In this document: piece after piece, positions 8,421 to 15,569 of the stretch
Numbering within the stretch: the stretch's first letter is position 1
How the letters are laid out: each line of letters opens with the position of its first letter
Assembly: GCA_040904625.1 (NCBI GenBank)
Contig: JBBDTC010000203.1
Location: 1 to 26,414 of the forward strand
Direction of reading: 5' to 3'
DNA from: JACKNG01 sp040904625
GTDB lineage: Bacteria > Pseudomonadota > Gammaproteobacteria > Ga0077536
DNA length: 26,414 bases
Notes under the pieces: generated by a model
Told to the model about the DNA's origin: nothing
Databases searched by the model: none
The model's input: the letters and a program-made list of their open reading frames with translations, nothing else
Translations under genes and position numbers: made by a program

Positions 8421-10423
8421 GTTCCGGTCACCACCAGCAACAACACGATCAGCGTGGCGAAGCTGTACAGCAGATAGATGGCGATGCGGCCGTGCTGCAG
8501 GCGGCCCACGAGCACGGCGACCACCTGGGCGAGACGCAGCAGCGGCAGATAGAGCCAGTGCCAGAGGTGGTCCTCGACGGTGACGCGGTAGACCGGTTTG
8601 GTGTCGTCCGCCGTGGGCAATTCCCGGCGCATCCGGAGCACAGGCGCGAAAATCTCCCGGATCGGCTGGCCGAAGCCTTCCGCGGTATCCTGGGTCCGCC
8701 CCGGAGCCTGTGGTGGGAAACCGCAATCCCATGCCGCCGCGCGGCGCAGGCGGCCGTGATAGGCGACGCGCACGATGACGAAGGTCAACAGCGTGCAGGC
8801 GAGCACGGCGAGGAAGAAAATCAGTGGTGCATAGCTGGCGCGAAGCGTCCCGGTCGGCGCCAATACCAGTCGGCCATGTTCATGTACGGCAACGCCGATC
8901 CCCGAGCCAATCAGATTTCGGGTTACTGCGTCGAAGAGATCGATGAGCTGCACCGGGAACAATCCGAGTACTACGCAGCCTAGTGCCAGCCAAATCAGTC
9001 CGCAGCGTTCGAGGCGCGACGCATCGTGAGCATTATTGAGCGCGGGCTCGCGCGGATGACCGAGGAAAATGACCCCATAGAGTTTCACCATCACGTAGCC
9101 GGCCAGGGCCGCGACCAGCGCAATCAGCGCGGCGACGGCCGGAATGAGCATCTCGAGAAAGAAATTCGGCAGGCCGGTGGTGAAGAGGAAACTCTGCAGC
9201 AGCAGCCATTCGGCGACGAAGCCCGACAACGGCGGCAGGCCCGCGCCGGCCAGCGCGCCTATCAGCATCAGCCAGGCCACCCAGGGCATACGTCGGGAGA
9301 GCCCGCCCAAGCGCCCCAGGCTGCGTTCACCGGTCGCATGGAGAACGGCACCCGTGCCGAGGAACAGCAGACTCTTGAAGTAGGCGTGACTCAGCGCGTG
9401 ATACAAAGCGGCAGTGAGCGCCAACGCAGCCGGACCACGCATATCGTAGGCGGTAAACAACAGGCCGAGCCCGATGGCCGCAAAGAGCAGACCGATGTTC
9501 TCGATCGAGGACCAGGCGAGCAGGCGCTTCATATCGGTCTGCACAGCGCTGAAGACGACGCCATAGAGCGCGGAAAGAAGTCCGATCCCGAGCAGCAGCA
9601 CGCCCCACCACCAGAGCGGCTGATCGATGAGTTCGAAGCTGACGCGCAGCACCCCGTAGATGGCCGTTTTCAGCATGACACCGCTCATCAACGCCGAAAC
9701 CGGCGAGGGCGCGGCCGGGTGCGCCTCGGGCAACCACACATGCAGCGGGACCAGGCCCGCCTTGGCACCGAAACCGACAACTGCCAGAAGGAAGGCGGCC
9801 GACGACCAGAACGGATCGAGCGTCTGCGCGCGCATACCCGCGAACGAGTAGTCGCCGCTGTTGGCCTGCAACACAGCGAAACAGAGCAGGATAGCCACCG
9901 CGCCGACGTGCGCGATGAGCAAATAAAGGAAGCCCGCATCGCGTATGACGGCAATACGATGGTTCGAGATGACGAGGAAAAAGGATGCAAGCGCCATGGC
10001 TTCCCAAAACACCATGAAGGCGTAGGCATCGTCGGCGATCAGCACCAGTGCCATCGCCGCGAGGAACACGTGGTATTCGAGGCACAGCAAACCGGGGGCA
10101 GTGCCCTCACCGGTGCGGAAATAACCGCAGGCAAAGATCGAAATCCCGGTGCCGGCACTGCCGAGCAAGAACAGAAAAAAGGCTGACAGACTGTCCAGAC
10201 GCAGATGCATGGGCAGGTCCGGCAAACCGAGCGGCAGGACCGCGGCGTGCGGCACATCGAACGAGGCCAGCAATGCAACGACCGACAGCGTCGCAGCTAA
10301 CAGCGCGCCGAGCGGGAACAGCACATGCGCGATGAAGACCGTGGAACGCGGACGCAGCAGCCCCGCCAGACCAACGGCCACCCAAGCCAGAACTATCGCA
10401 ATCACCCAGTCGAGCGCGTGCAT
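8411..10423 (-). CDS. hyfB: Hydrogenase-4-like antiporter subunit HyfB (NuoL/Mrp type)
   Basis: This 670-residue protein has about 16 membrane spans and is the first gene of the operon. It belongs to the NuoL/MrpA/HyfB family of proton or Na+ channel subunits. Visible channel residues are Glu141 in VFWEAMAL, Lys221 in FGAKAGLVPLHVWLPEAHP and Lys252 in GVMLKTAIYG. The C-terminal third carries the extension typical of HycC/HyfB. I chose ATG 10423 (MHALDWVIA) because homologues begin close to the first span; a GTG at 10450 in frame adds nine residues and cannot be excluded. No hyfA-type ferredoxin gene precedes it; the next gene upstream is the divergent RHH gene. Confidence 0.9.
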   Translation of the reverse strand: MHALDWVIAIVLAWVAVGLAGLLRPRSTVFIAHVLFPLGALLAATLSVVALLASFDVPHAAVLPLGLPDLPMHLRLDSLSAFFLFLLGSAGTGISIFACGYFRTGEGTAPGLLCLEYHVFLAAMALVLIADDAYAFMVFWEAMALASFFLVISNHRIAVIRDAGFLYLLIAHVGAVAILLCFAVLQANSGDYSFAGMRAQTLDPFWSSAAFLLAVVGFGAKAGLVPLHVWLPEAHPAAPSPVSALMSGVMLKTAIYGVLRVSFELIDQPLWWWGVLLLGIGLLSALYGVVFSAVQTDMKRLLAWSSIENIGLLFAAIGLGLLFTAYDMRGPAALALTAALYHALSHAYFKSLLFLGTGAVLHATGERSLGRLGGLSRRMPWVAWLMLIGALAGAGLPPLSGFVAEWLLLQSFLFTTGLPNFFLEMLIPAVAALIALVAALAGYVMVKLYGVIFLGHPREPALNNAHDASRLERCGLIWLALGCVVLGLFPVQLIDLFDAVTRNLIGSGIGVAVHEHGRLVLAPTGTLRASYAPLIFFLAVLACTLLTFVIVRVAYHGRLRRAAAWDCGFPPQAPGRTQDTAEGFGQPIREIFAPVLRMRRELPTADDTKPVYRVTVEDHLWHWLYLPLLRLAQVVAVLVGRLQHGRIAIYLLYSFATLIVLLLVVTGTWR

Positions 10424-10450
10424 GACATCACTCAGTGCGCGGACACGCAC

Positions 10451-10601
10451 TGCATCGCTCTAAGCTGACATCAACGGATAAGGGTTTGCTGAGCATGACG
10501 GGAGGACTAAACGGATTCTTATTATATTAACATTGGGTTGCCATTTAGTAATCATATAATTAATCTTCAGTATGTTTTCATTGAATTAAAGGTCTATAAC
10601 A
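10451..10601. promoter_or_regulatory. AT-rich divergent promoter region between hyfB and the RHH gene
   Basis: This stretch is far richer in A and T than its surroundings. On the plus strand TATAAT (10555-10560) lies 16 bases after TTGGGT (10533-10538), a fair sigma70-type promoter for the RHH gene, which starts 42 bases later. On the minus strand TATAAT is read at 10526-10521, pointing to hyfB, but its -35 is weak. The two candidate promoters overlap, so one DNA-bound protein could control both. The RHH gene product is the obvious candidate (inference). Confidence 0.55.
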
Positions 10602-10793
10602 GTGCGAGAGAATAGAACCGCCCGCCTGACCGTCCTGATTGACCCGGAAAAAAAGAAGCTTTTCGAGGAAATCTGCAAAGAACAGGACCTAACGCCTTCC
10701 CAGGTCGTGCGCAGACTCATTCGAAGCTATGTGCAAGAGAATGCTGGAACTCGGGAGTTGCCGGATTGGCTGCAAGGGACGAGCAGTGACTGA
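10602..10793 (+). CDS. Small ribbon-helix-helix (CopG/MetJ-type) DNA-binding protein
   Basis: This 63-residue protein has the RHH pattern: a short beta strand, RTARLTVLID (5-14), then helix EKKKLFEEICKEQD, a turn (LTPSQ) and a second helix VVRRLIRSYVQE. Such proteins dimerise through the strand, which enters the DNA major groove. It starts with GTG at 10602, preceded by AAAGG about nine bases upstream. No toxin gene follows closely; the next gene is the MBL protein at 10976. Its divergence from hyfB over a shared AT-rich region suggests that it regulates the hyf operon and itself, which is inference. An orphan antitoxin is the alternative reading. Confidence 0.75.
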   Translation: MRENRTARLTVLIDPEKKKLFEEICKEQDLTPSQVVRRLIRSYVQENAGTRELPDWLQGTSSD

Positions 10794-10961
10794 ATCCGGT
10801 GAACATTGCATACTGATTCGAGCAGACCGCTGACGCCCAGCGTATCCGGCTGGATGCGGATTGGCTCGGTCGCGATGACCAGCGGTGGCGCAAAGACCGA
10901 CAAAAGCCCTGTGCGTATAGAACGCCAGTGGCTCTGGACCCGCGGCAAGTTCAACGATATT

Positions 10962-10966
10962 GGAGG
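10962..10966 (+). promoter_or_regulatory. Strong ribosome binding site that fixes the MBL gene start
   Basis: GGAGG lies nine bases before ATG 10976 and argues against the in-frame GTG at 10928, which has no comparable site. Confidence 0.7.
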
Positions 10967-10975
10967 CAGATCGAG

Positions 10976-11710
10976 ATGCAAACGCGTATCGATGAAATCG
11001 TCGCCGGGATTTATCGTCTATCTACATACGTGCCGGACGTGACGCCCCTCGGCTTTACTTTCAACCAGTACTTGATCGAGGCGGACGAACCGTTGCTCTT
11101 CCATTGCGGCGGGCGCGGCCTCTTCCCGCTCGTTTCCGCGGCAGCGGCCACTCTCATGCCGCTCGAAAAGTTGCGTTGGATTTCGTTCGGACATGTCGAA
11201 TCCGATGAATGCGGCGCGATGAACCAATGGCTGGCTGCGGCACCGCGTGCGCAGGTCGTGCACGGTGCCATTGCTTGCATGGTGTCATTGAACAACCTTG
11301 CCGATCGCCCGCCACTAGTGGTCGCGAACGGGGCGGTGCTCGATCTCGGCGGCAAACGCGTACGCTATATCGATACACCGCACGTACCGCATGCCTGGGA
11401 ATCCGGCCTGATCTTCGAAGAGACGACGAAAACACTCTTCACGGGTGATCTCTTCACCCAGCTTGGCGATGGCCCGGCGCGCGGGCCAGCCAGCATCGTC
11501 GAACTCGCCATCGCCGCCGAAGAAGCATTTCAGGCGACCGCTCTTACACCCGCTACGGCACCAACCATACGATCATTGAAGGCGCTGCACCCCGAGTGCC
11601 TCGCGGTCATGCACGGCTCGTGCTTCGTTGGTGATTGCGAAAGCGAACTTGAAAGTCTAGCGGCTTACTGCGAGGCGCAATTAGCCGCTAAGGAAGCTCT
11701 GCAAAAGTGA
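10976..11710 (+). CDS. Metallo-beta-lactamase fold protein, diiron (ODP/flavodiiron core)-like
   Basis: This 244-residue protein has an MBL-type metal site: His73-x-Glu75-x-Asp77-Glu78 (HVESDE), His136 and His139 in PHVPHAWE, Asp158 in FTGDLF and His213 in MHGSC. The HxExD form with Glu75 is that of flavodiiron and ODP proteins that bind iron and O2 or NO, not the HxHxDH form of zinc hydrolases. Here the fourth position is Glu, not His. There is no flavodoxin domain, so electrons would come from another protein. Possible roles are O2/NO reduction or sensing; this is inference. It lies 182 bases after the RHH gene on the same strand and is convergent with the flavoprotein gene, with 38 bases between them. 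Confidence 0.75.
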   Translation: MQTRIDEIVAGIYRLSTYVPDVTPLGFTFNQYLIEADEPLLFHCGGRGLFPLVSAAAATLMPLEKLRWISFGHVESDECGAMNQWLAAAPRAQVVHGAIACMVSLNNLADRPPLVVANGAVLDLGGKRVRYIDTPHVPHAWESGLIFEETTKTLFTGDLFTQLGDGPARGPASIVELAIAAEEAFQATALTPATAPTIRSLKALHPECLAVMHGSCFVGDCESELESLAAYCEAQLAAKEALQK

Positions 11711-11748
11711 GCGAGCATGCCCGGGGGCGAGGCACGCGGTCGGACGCT

Positions 11749-12933
11749 TCATGCTACCTGCCCGGCAGCTTGCGCGGACGCCCATGCCCACTGGAAATTG
11801 TGTCCGCCGAGGTGACCAGTCACGTCGATCACTTCTCCGATGCAATATAGCCCGGGCTGGCGTTTCGCCTCCATCGTCCGCGATGAGAGTTCAGCCGTAT
11901 CGACGCCGCCCAAAGTGACTTCCGCAGTCCGATAGCCTTCGGTGCCCGACGGCTCGAGCACCCAGCGCTGAAGCTGCGACGCAATATCGCGCAGTTGGTC
12001 ATCGCTCAGTACCGCCAGTGGCCATTCCGCAACATCGGCCCAGAACAGGTGCTGCAGTTCTTGCACCAGTGCACGGACCAAATGCTGGGACAGAACGGTT
12101 CTCAGCAGCACCCGCGGCTGCGATCGCTTGGCCTCCAACAGTAAAGCTTCAAGCGTTGTTTTCGGCAGTAGATTGATGGTGATGCTCTGGCCCACAGACC
12201 AGTAGCTGGACAATTGCAAAGCGGCGGGGCCACTGAGACCGCGATGTGTGAACAAAATTTCATCTTCGAAGTGCACGCCATTAGTCGCGGCGAGCACCGC
12301 TGCGCTGACGCCGGTGAGGCGGGTCGACAGCTCCCGGGATCTGCCCGACAAGGTAAATGGCACGAGGCCAGGACGGGTGTCGAGAACGTCGAGACCGAAC
12401 TGGCGGGCCACACGGTAGCCGAAATCCGTTGCGCCCATCTTGGGAATTGACAGTCCGCCAGTGGCGACGACCAGGGAGGATGCTTCGAGCACACCGAGAT
12501 CCATCAATACCCTGTAGCAGCCTGCGTATGTAACCGCGCGGACGGGGCTGTGCGTCGTAATCCTGACGCCCGCACGCTCACATTCCGTGAGAAGCAAGGT
12601 GACGATGGCTTTCGCGGAGTGGTCGCAAAACAGTTGCCCTGCTGTTTTTTCGTGGTAGCCGATGCCGTAGGCTTCGACCAGGGTGAGGAAGTCGAACGGC
12701 GTGTAACGACTGAGCGCGGACTTGCAGAAATGCGGATTCGCGGAGATGAAATTCGACGGAGTGCTGTTGAGATTAGTGAAATTGCAGCGGCCGCCGCCTG
12801 ACATCAGGATTTTCTTGCCGACCTTGTTCGAACCCTCCAGCACCAGCACACGCCGACCGCGCGCACCGGCCACGGCGGCGCACATCAGACCGGCGGCGCC
12901 GCCGCCGAGCACGATGACGTCGTAGTGCTCCAT
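11749..12933 (-). CDS. YhiN/HI0933-family NAD(P)/FAD-dependent flavoprotein
   Basis: This 394-residue protein has an N-terminal dinucleotide fold, IVLGGGAAGLMCA (8-20), and the family signature GRCNFTN shortly after. The C-terminal FAD region reads GEVIDVTGHLGGHNFQWAWASA. This matches the HI0933/YhiN/BaiN family, whose members are FAD proteins of mostly unknown substrate; some reduce unsaturated bile acids, but that cannot be assumed here. Length is normal for the family. The ATG at 12933 gives the Rossmann motif at the usual place, though no strong ribosome binding site precedes it. It stands alone on the minus strand, 71 bases after the UPF0114 gene. Confidence 0.85.
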   Translation of the reverse strand: MEHYDVIVLGGGAAGLMCAAVAGARGRRVLVLEGSNKVGKKILMSGGGRCNFTNLNSTPSNFISANPHFCKSALSRYTPFDFLTLVEAYGIGYHEKTAGQLFCDHSAKAIVTLLLTECERAGVRITTHSPVRAVTYAGCYRVLMDLGVLEASSLVVATGGLSIPKMGATDFGYRVARQFGLDVLDTRPGLVPFTLSGRSRELSTRLTGVSAAVLAATNGVHFEDEILFTHRGLSGPAALQLSSYWSVGQSITINLLPKTTLEALLLEAKRSQPRVLLRTVLSQHLVRALVQELQHLFWADVAEWPLAVLSDDQLRDIASQLQRWVLEPSGTEGYRTAEVTLGGVDTAELSSRTMEAKRQPGLYCIGEVIDVTGHLGGHNFQWAWASAQAAGQVA

Positions 12934-13004
12934 ATCAGGCTAGGGAGGCTCTGCCGCTGTGCCGAAACCACACTGCGCGAGCGCGATGACCCTGGAGCAG
13001 ACCG

Positions 13005-13640
13005 TCAATGGGCTTTCAACACCTTGCCCTGATGCGCCATCAACTTATCGGTCCAGGCGATGCCAAGGGCTGAGACGATGAAAATGGTATGGATGATGGT
13101 CTGCCACATCACACCGACGGCCGTGACGGTCGTGCAGGTCTTCGCTCTGGCACCGACGTCGGTCAGCGCCTGGGCGGCTGCCAATGCGGATTCCGTGTTG
13201 CACAAGGGCAGGCCGCCAAGAGAGCCGGCCTCGATGAACGTCTTGAGCAGGTGAATGGAGGAAATGCCGATGATCGCCATGGCGAGCTTCACTTTCAACA
13301 CCGATGCGTTGACATGGCTGAGCCATTCCGGCTGATCCGGATGGCCCTGCAGATTGAGGCGCGACACGAAGGTCTCATAGCCGCCGACGATCACCATGAC
13401 CAGCAGATTGGAAATCATGACCACATCGATCAGCCCCAGCACCAGCAGCATGATGCCCTGTTCGCTGAGCGAATTGGCGTCGGTGACGAGATGGGTGAGC
13501 TCTTTGAGAAACAGGAAGACATAAACACACTGGGCGACGATCAGGCCCAGGTACAGCGGCAGCTGGAGCCAGCGCGAGGCAAAAATCAAGGAAGGCAGCG
13601 GGCCGAGCTTCGGCGCTGCAACGCGGGTTTCATTGACCAT
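13005..13640 (-). CDS. UPF0114 (YqhA-like, TIGR00645) membrane protein with extra loop
   Basis: This 211-residue protein matches the YqhA family: ASRWLQLPLYLGL near the N-terminus, IDVVMISNLLVMVIVGGYETFVSRL in the middle, and GISSIHLLKTF then IIHTIFIVSALGIAW at the end, with four membrane spans. Function is unknown. The E. coli protein is about 164 residues. The extra length here is partly an insertion of about 30 residues (about 140-176) before the last span, with Cys147 and Cys169, which could pair as a disulfide. The frame runs open to 13817, but ATG 13640 (MVNETRV) with GGA six bases upstream fits the family start. It is downstream of the hemerythrin gene on the same strand. Confidence 0.85.
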   Translation of the reverse strand: MVNETRVAAPKLGPLPSLIFASRWLQLPLYLGLIVAQCVYVFLFLKELTHLVTDANSLSEQGIMLLVLGLIDVVMISNLLVMVIVGGYETFVSRLNLQGHPDQPEWLSHVNASVLKVKLAMAIIGISSIHLLKTFIEAGSLGGLPLCNTESALAAAQALTDVGARAKTCTTVTAVGVMWQTIIHTIFIVSALGIAWTDKLMAHQGKVLKAH

Positions 13641-13968
13641 GGAGGTTCCGTACCAGGCGATCGAGGTGGATAGGTAAAGGCGTCCCGCCCAAAGGTGGGT
13701 GCCAAGGTTCAGATTCGATACCCCGGCGGGCTCCGCAAGGGTAGTGGGAAGTCGACCGTCTGCCAAGGCGTTGGCAACATTCAGCCAAGCTGTCTCGAGG
13801 CTGTGACAATCCTGCACAGCCCGAATTTACCACCCTCGTACGACCCTTTGCGTTCTCGACGACGGACATCAATAGTCCGGTGACTTGGCGGCACACCGAC
13901 GGAAGATTCAACCAGGAGATGCATCCATCCGACCTCGCGATCCGCCGCCGCAGGAGACGAACGATGGA
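13641..13968. other. Intergenic region, nothing recognised
   Basis: This gap of 328 bases lies between the hemerythrin stop and the UPF0114 start. Frames in it show no family likeness and no good ribosome binding site. It presumably contains the UPF0114 promoter, but I cannot point to one. Confidence 0.5.
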
Positions 13969-14541
13969 CTATGCGGGCCGGGCGATCGAACCTCTTACCT
14001 CGTCGAGCAGTGCTGCGCGAATCCGTTCGAACCTGGCATCGAGCCACGCAGATTCGGTCACATTGGGATCCCGGTGACTCGCTTCGGCGATCTCGCGTAA
14101 CTCGCCATCGGTCAGGTGTTGCGCAGCGGCTGGGAAGAGGTGCCGTTCCTCGACATCCATATGGTGGATTTGAAACTGTAGAAAGCCCGTGCAAGATTCG
14201 AGCAGGCGCTCGCGTGAGGTGAGCTGCCCGGCGTGTGCTGCCTTTAATCGGGTGCGCAAATCGCTTCCAATTGCGCCGAGGGTCAGATGTTCCTCGGCCA
14301 AGCCGTCGAGCACTTGCGCAAGTTGATGGCCGTGCGAGCGCATCAGGTCGTACATGCGGTCTTCACAGGGATGATGGACCGCGTCGGCGAAGCGCACGAA
14401 GAAATCCGCGATTTGATACATCAGATGATAGTCGGGGTCGGCCTCTTGCGAGCGCATCGACTCGACCTGGAGTGCGAATAAATCCAGCAACTCCCGCATA
14501 CCGGCATGGTCCTGGCGCAACATGTCGATCGCATTTGGCAT
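13969..14541 (-). CDS. Hemerythrin HHE-domain protein
   Basis: This 190-residue protein is a four-helix hemerythrin-like domain with the expected diiron ligands: His12 in QDHAGM, His57 and Glu60 in HHPCEDRM, His85 in EEHLTL, and His127 and Glu131 in HHMDVEERHLFP. HHE proteins bind O2 or NO, or act in iron and nitrosative-stress handling, usually in the cytoplasm. A strong GGAGG lies eight bases before the ATG. A perfect GATCAA-N3-TTGATC palindrome lies 30 bases upstream (14571-14585). A nearby fused nitrate transporter makes an NO-related role plausible, but this is inference. Confidence 0.9.
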   Translation of the reverse strand: MPNAIDMLRQDHAGMRELLDLFALQVESMRSQEADPDYHLMYQIADFFVRFADAVHHPCEDRMYDLMRSHGHQLAQVLDGLAEEHLTLGAIGSDLRTRLKAAHAGQLTSRERLLESCTGFLQFQIHHMDVEERHLFPAAAQHLTDGELREIAEASHRDPNVTESAWLDARFERIRAALLDEVRGSIARPA

Positions 14542-14570
14542 GGACGCTACCTCCAGTTGCGGAAACCACG

Positions 14571-14585
14571 GATCAAATCTTGATC
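14571..14585. promoter_or_regulatory. Perfect palindrome upstream of hemerythrin, candidate operator
   Basis: GATCAA (14571-14576) and TTGATC (14580-14585) are exact inverted repeats around ATC, 30 bases before the hemerythrin ATG. The half-sites resemble FNR/CRP half-sites but in the outward arrangement, so it is not a canonical FNR box. A dimeric regulator is likely; its identity is unknown. Confidence 0.45.
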
Positions 14586-14787
14586 GGATGTCCCACTAAA
14601 AACCCTGGACAATTCTCGCTCGATTCGAATGCCTGCAGCATCCGCGGAAATGCGTAAAAGCTCTTCGGGAACTACGTAGCCTGGAGCGCGCCCAGTTCTC
14701 ATGTCAAGATCGCATGACGATGACGTGGCACGAGCCTGACCGACACCCCTGCCTCTCTACAGGATGTCGTAAAGGAAGCCTCGGTCT

Positions 14788-15417
14788 TCACCAAAACCAT
14801 CCGGTACGGAAAGAAACGCCAACCAGCACGAACAATACCGAAATCACGGTAACGGGAATGACATGCCAGGCCAAGACGGTCAGACGATCTTGCGACAAGC
14901 GCGGGATCACTCGCAGGCGGGCGTGAACCGCCAGAGCGATCGTCAGCAGCAGCAGGATCAGCTTGGTGCCGATCAGGCGGGAAAACGGCGAGTCGAAATC
15001 CAGCCACTGCCCAATGTCCGGGATCATCCGCTGCGCCAGCAGCAATCCGGTCACGACCTGAATCAACAGCGCCGGTATTCCGATCCGTTCGAAAGCGGAT
15101 TCGAAGCGCAATAACTCATCGACGGATCGGCCCCTCAGGGCCCTTGGCAGGATCGTCGTAGCCAGGATCAAATGGCCACCGGTCCATACCGTAGCCGCCA
15201 GAATATGAAAGAAGAGAAGCATGCCATACATGACGCCGCAGCTCGCTGTGGCAAAAGGCGCCATCAAGATCCCAAGGAAGAATGCTGCAGACGCGACAGA
15301 AAAAGCGCCGGCGCAATTTGGCACCATTTCTTTCGGCGCTCGCTGGTTATTATGGGCCGCCGAGGCCACGCCCACAACAGCAATGGCAATGGGAATAACG
15401 GGCAGCCAGAGATTCAT
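14788..15417 (-). CDS. CopD-like integral membrane protein
   Basis: This 209-residue protein has about five to six membrane spans. The segment FFHILAATVWTGGHLILA, with His71 and His82, is the mark of the CopD-like family, as is the closing pattern of paired spans. CopD relatives take part in copper uptake or haem-type redox chemistry in the membrane; the function here is unproven. The core family is about 150 residues, so translation may start instead at ATG 15231 (MYGMLLFFH). The longer form adds an N-terminal hydrophobic segment and has no clear ribosome binding site. It lies upstream of hemerythrin on the same strand, with 246 bases between them. Confidence 0.65.
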   Translation of the reverse strand: MNLWLPVIPIAIAVVGVASAAHNNQRAPKEMVPNCAGAFSVASAAFFLGILMAPFATASCGVMYGMLLFFHILAATVWTGGHLILATTILPRALRGRSVDELLRFESAFERIGIPALLIQVVTGLLLAQRMIPDIGQWLDFDSPFSRLIGTKLILLLLTIALAVHARLRVIPRLSQDRLTVLAWHVIPVTVISVLFVLVGVSFRTGWFW

Positions 15418-15569
15418 CCCGACGGCGCACTGCGCTTACGCTCGATGAAGGCACCGAGCGGTGCCGAACTGACGCGATTAATCCGCAGGCAATGCTTCCG
15501 TGCAACGGCGTCGGGGCGGCACAGCAGTCATCACCAAACACATCCGCCGTACTCAACGCATATTTTCGG

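Noticed and set aside
9026..10186. 386-codon plus-strand frame over hyfB
   Set aside because: Its residue mix (Gln, Glu, Arg, His rich) is the typical complement of a membrane-protein gene; hyfB is certain on the other strand.
10538..10560. TTGCCA as the -35 for TATAAT at 10555
   Set aside because: The spacing is only 11 bases; TTGGGT at 10533-10538 with 16 bases fits better.
11694..11710. CTCTGCAAAAGT near the end of the MBL gene resembles CTCTGCAAAAGT at 23106-23117
   Set aside because: A 12-base shared word could be the trace of an insertion-sequence end, but no matching partner end or duplication was found; probably chance.
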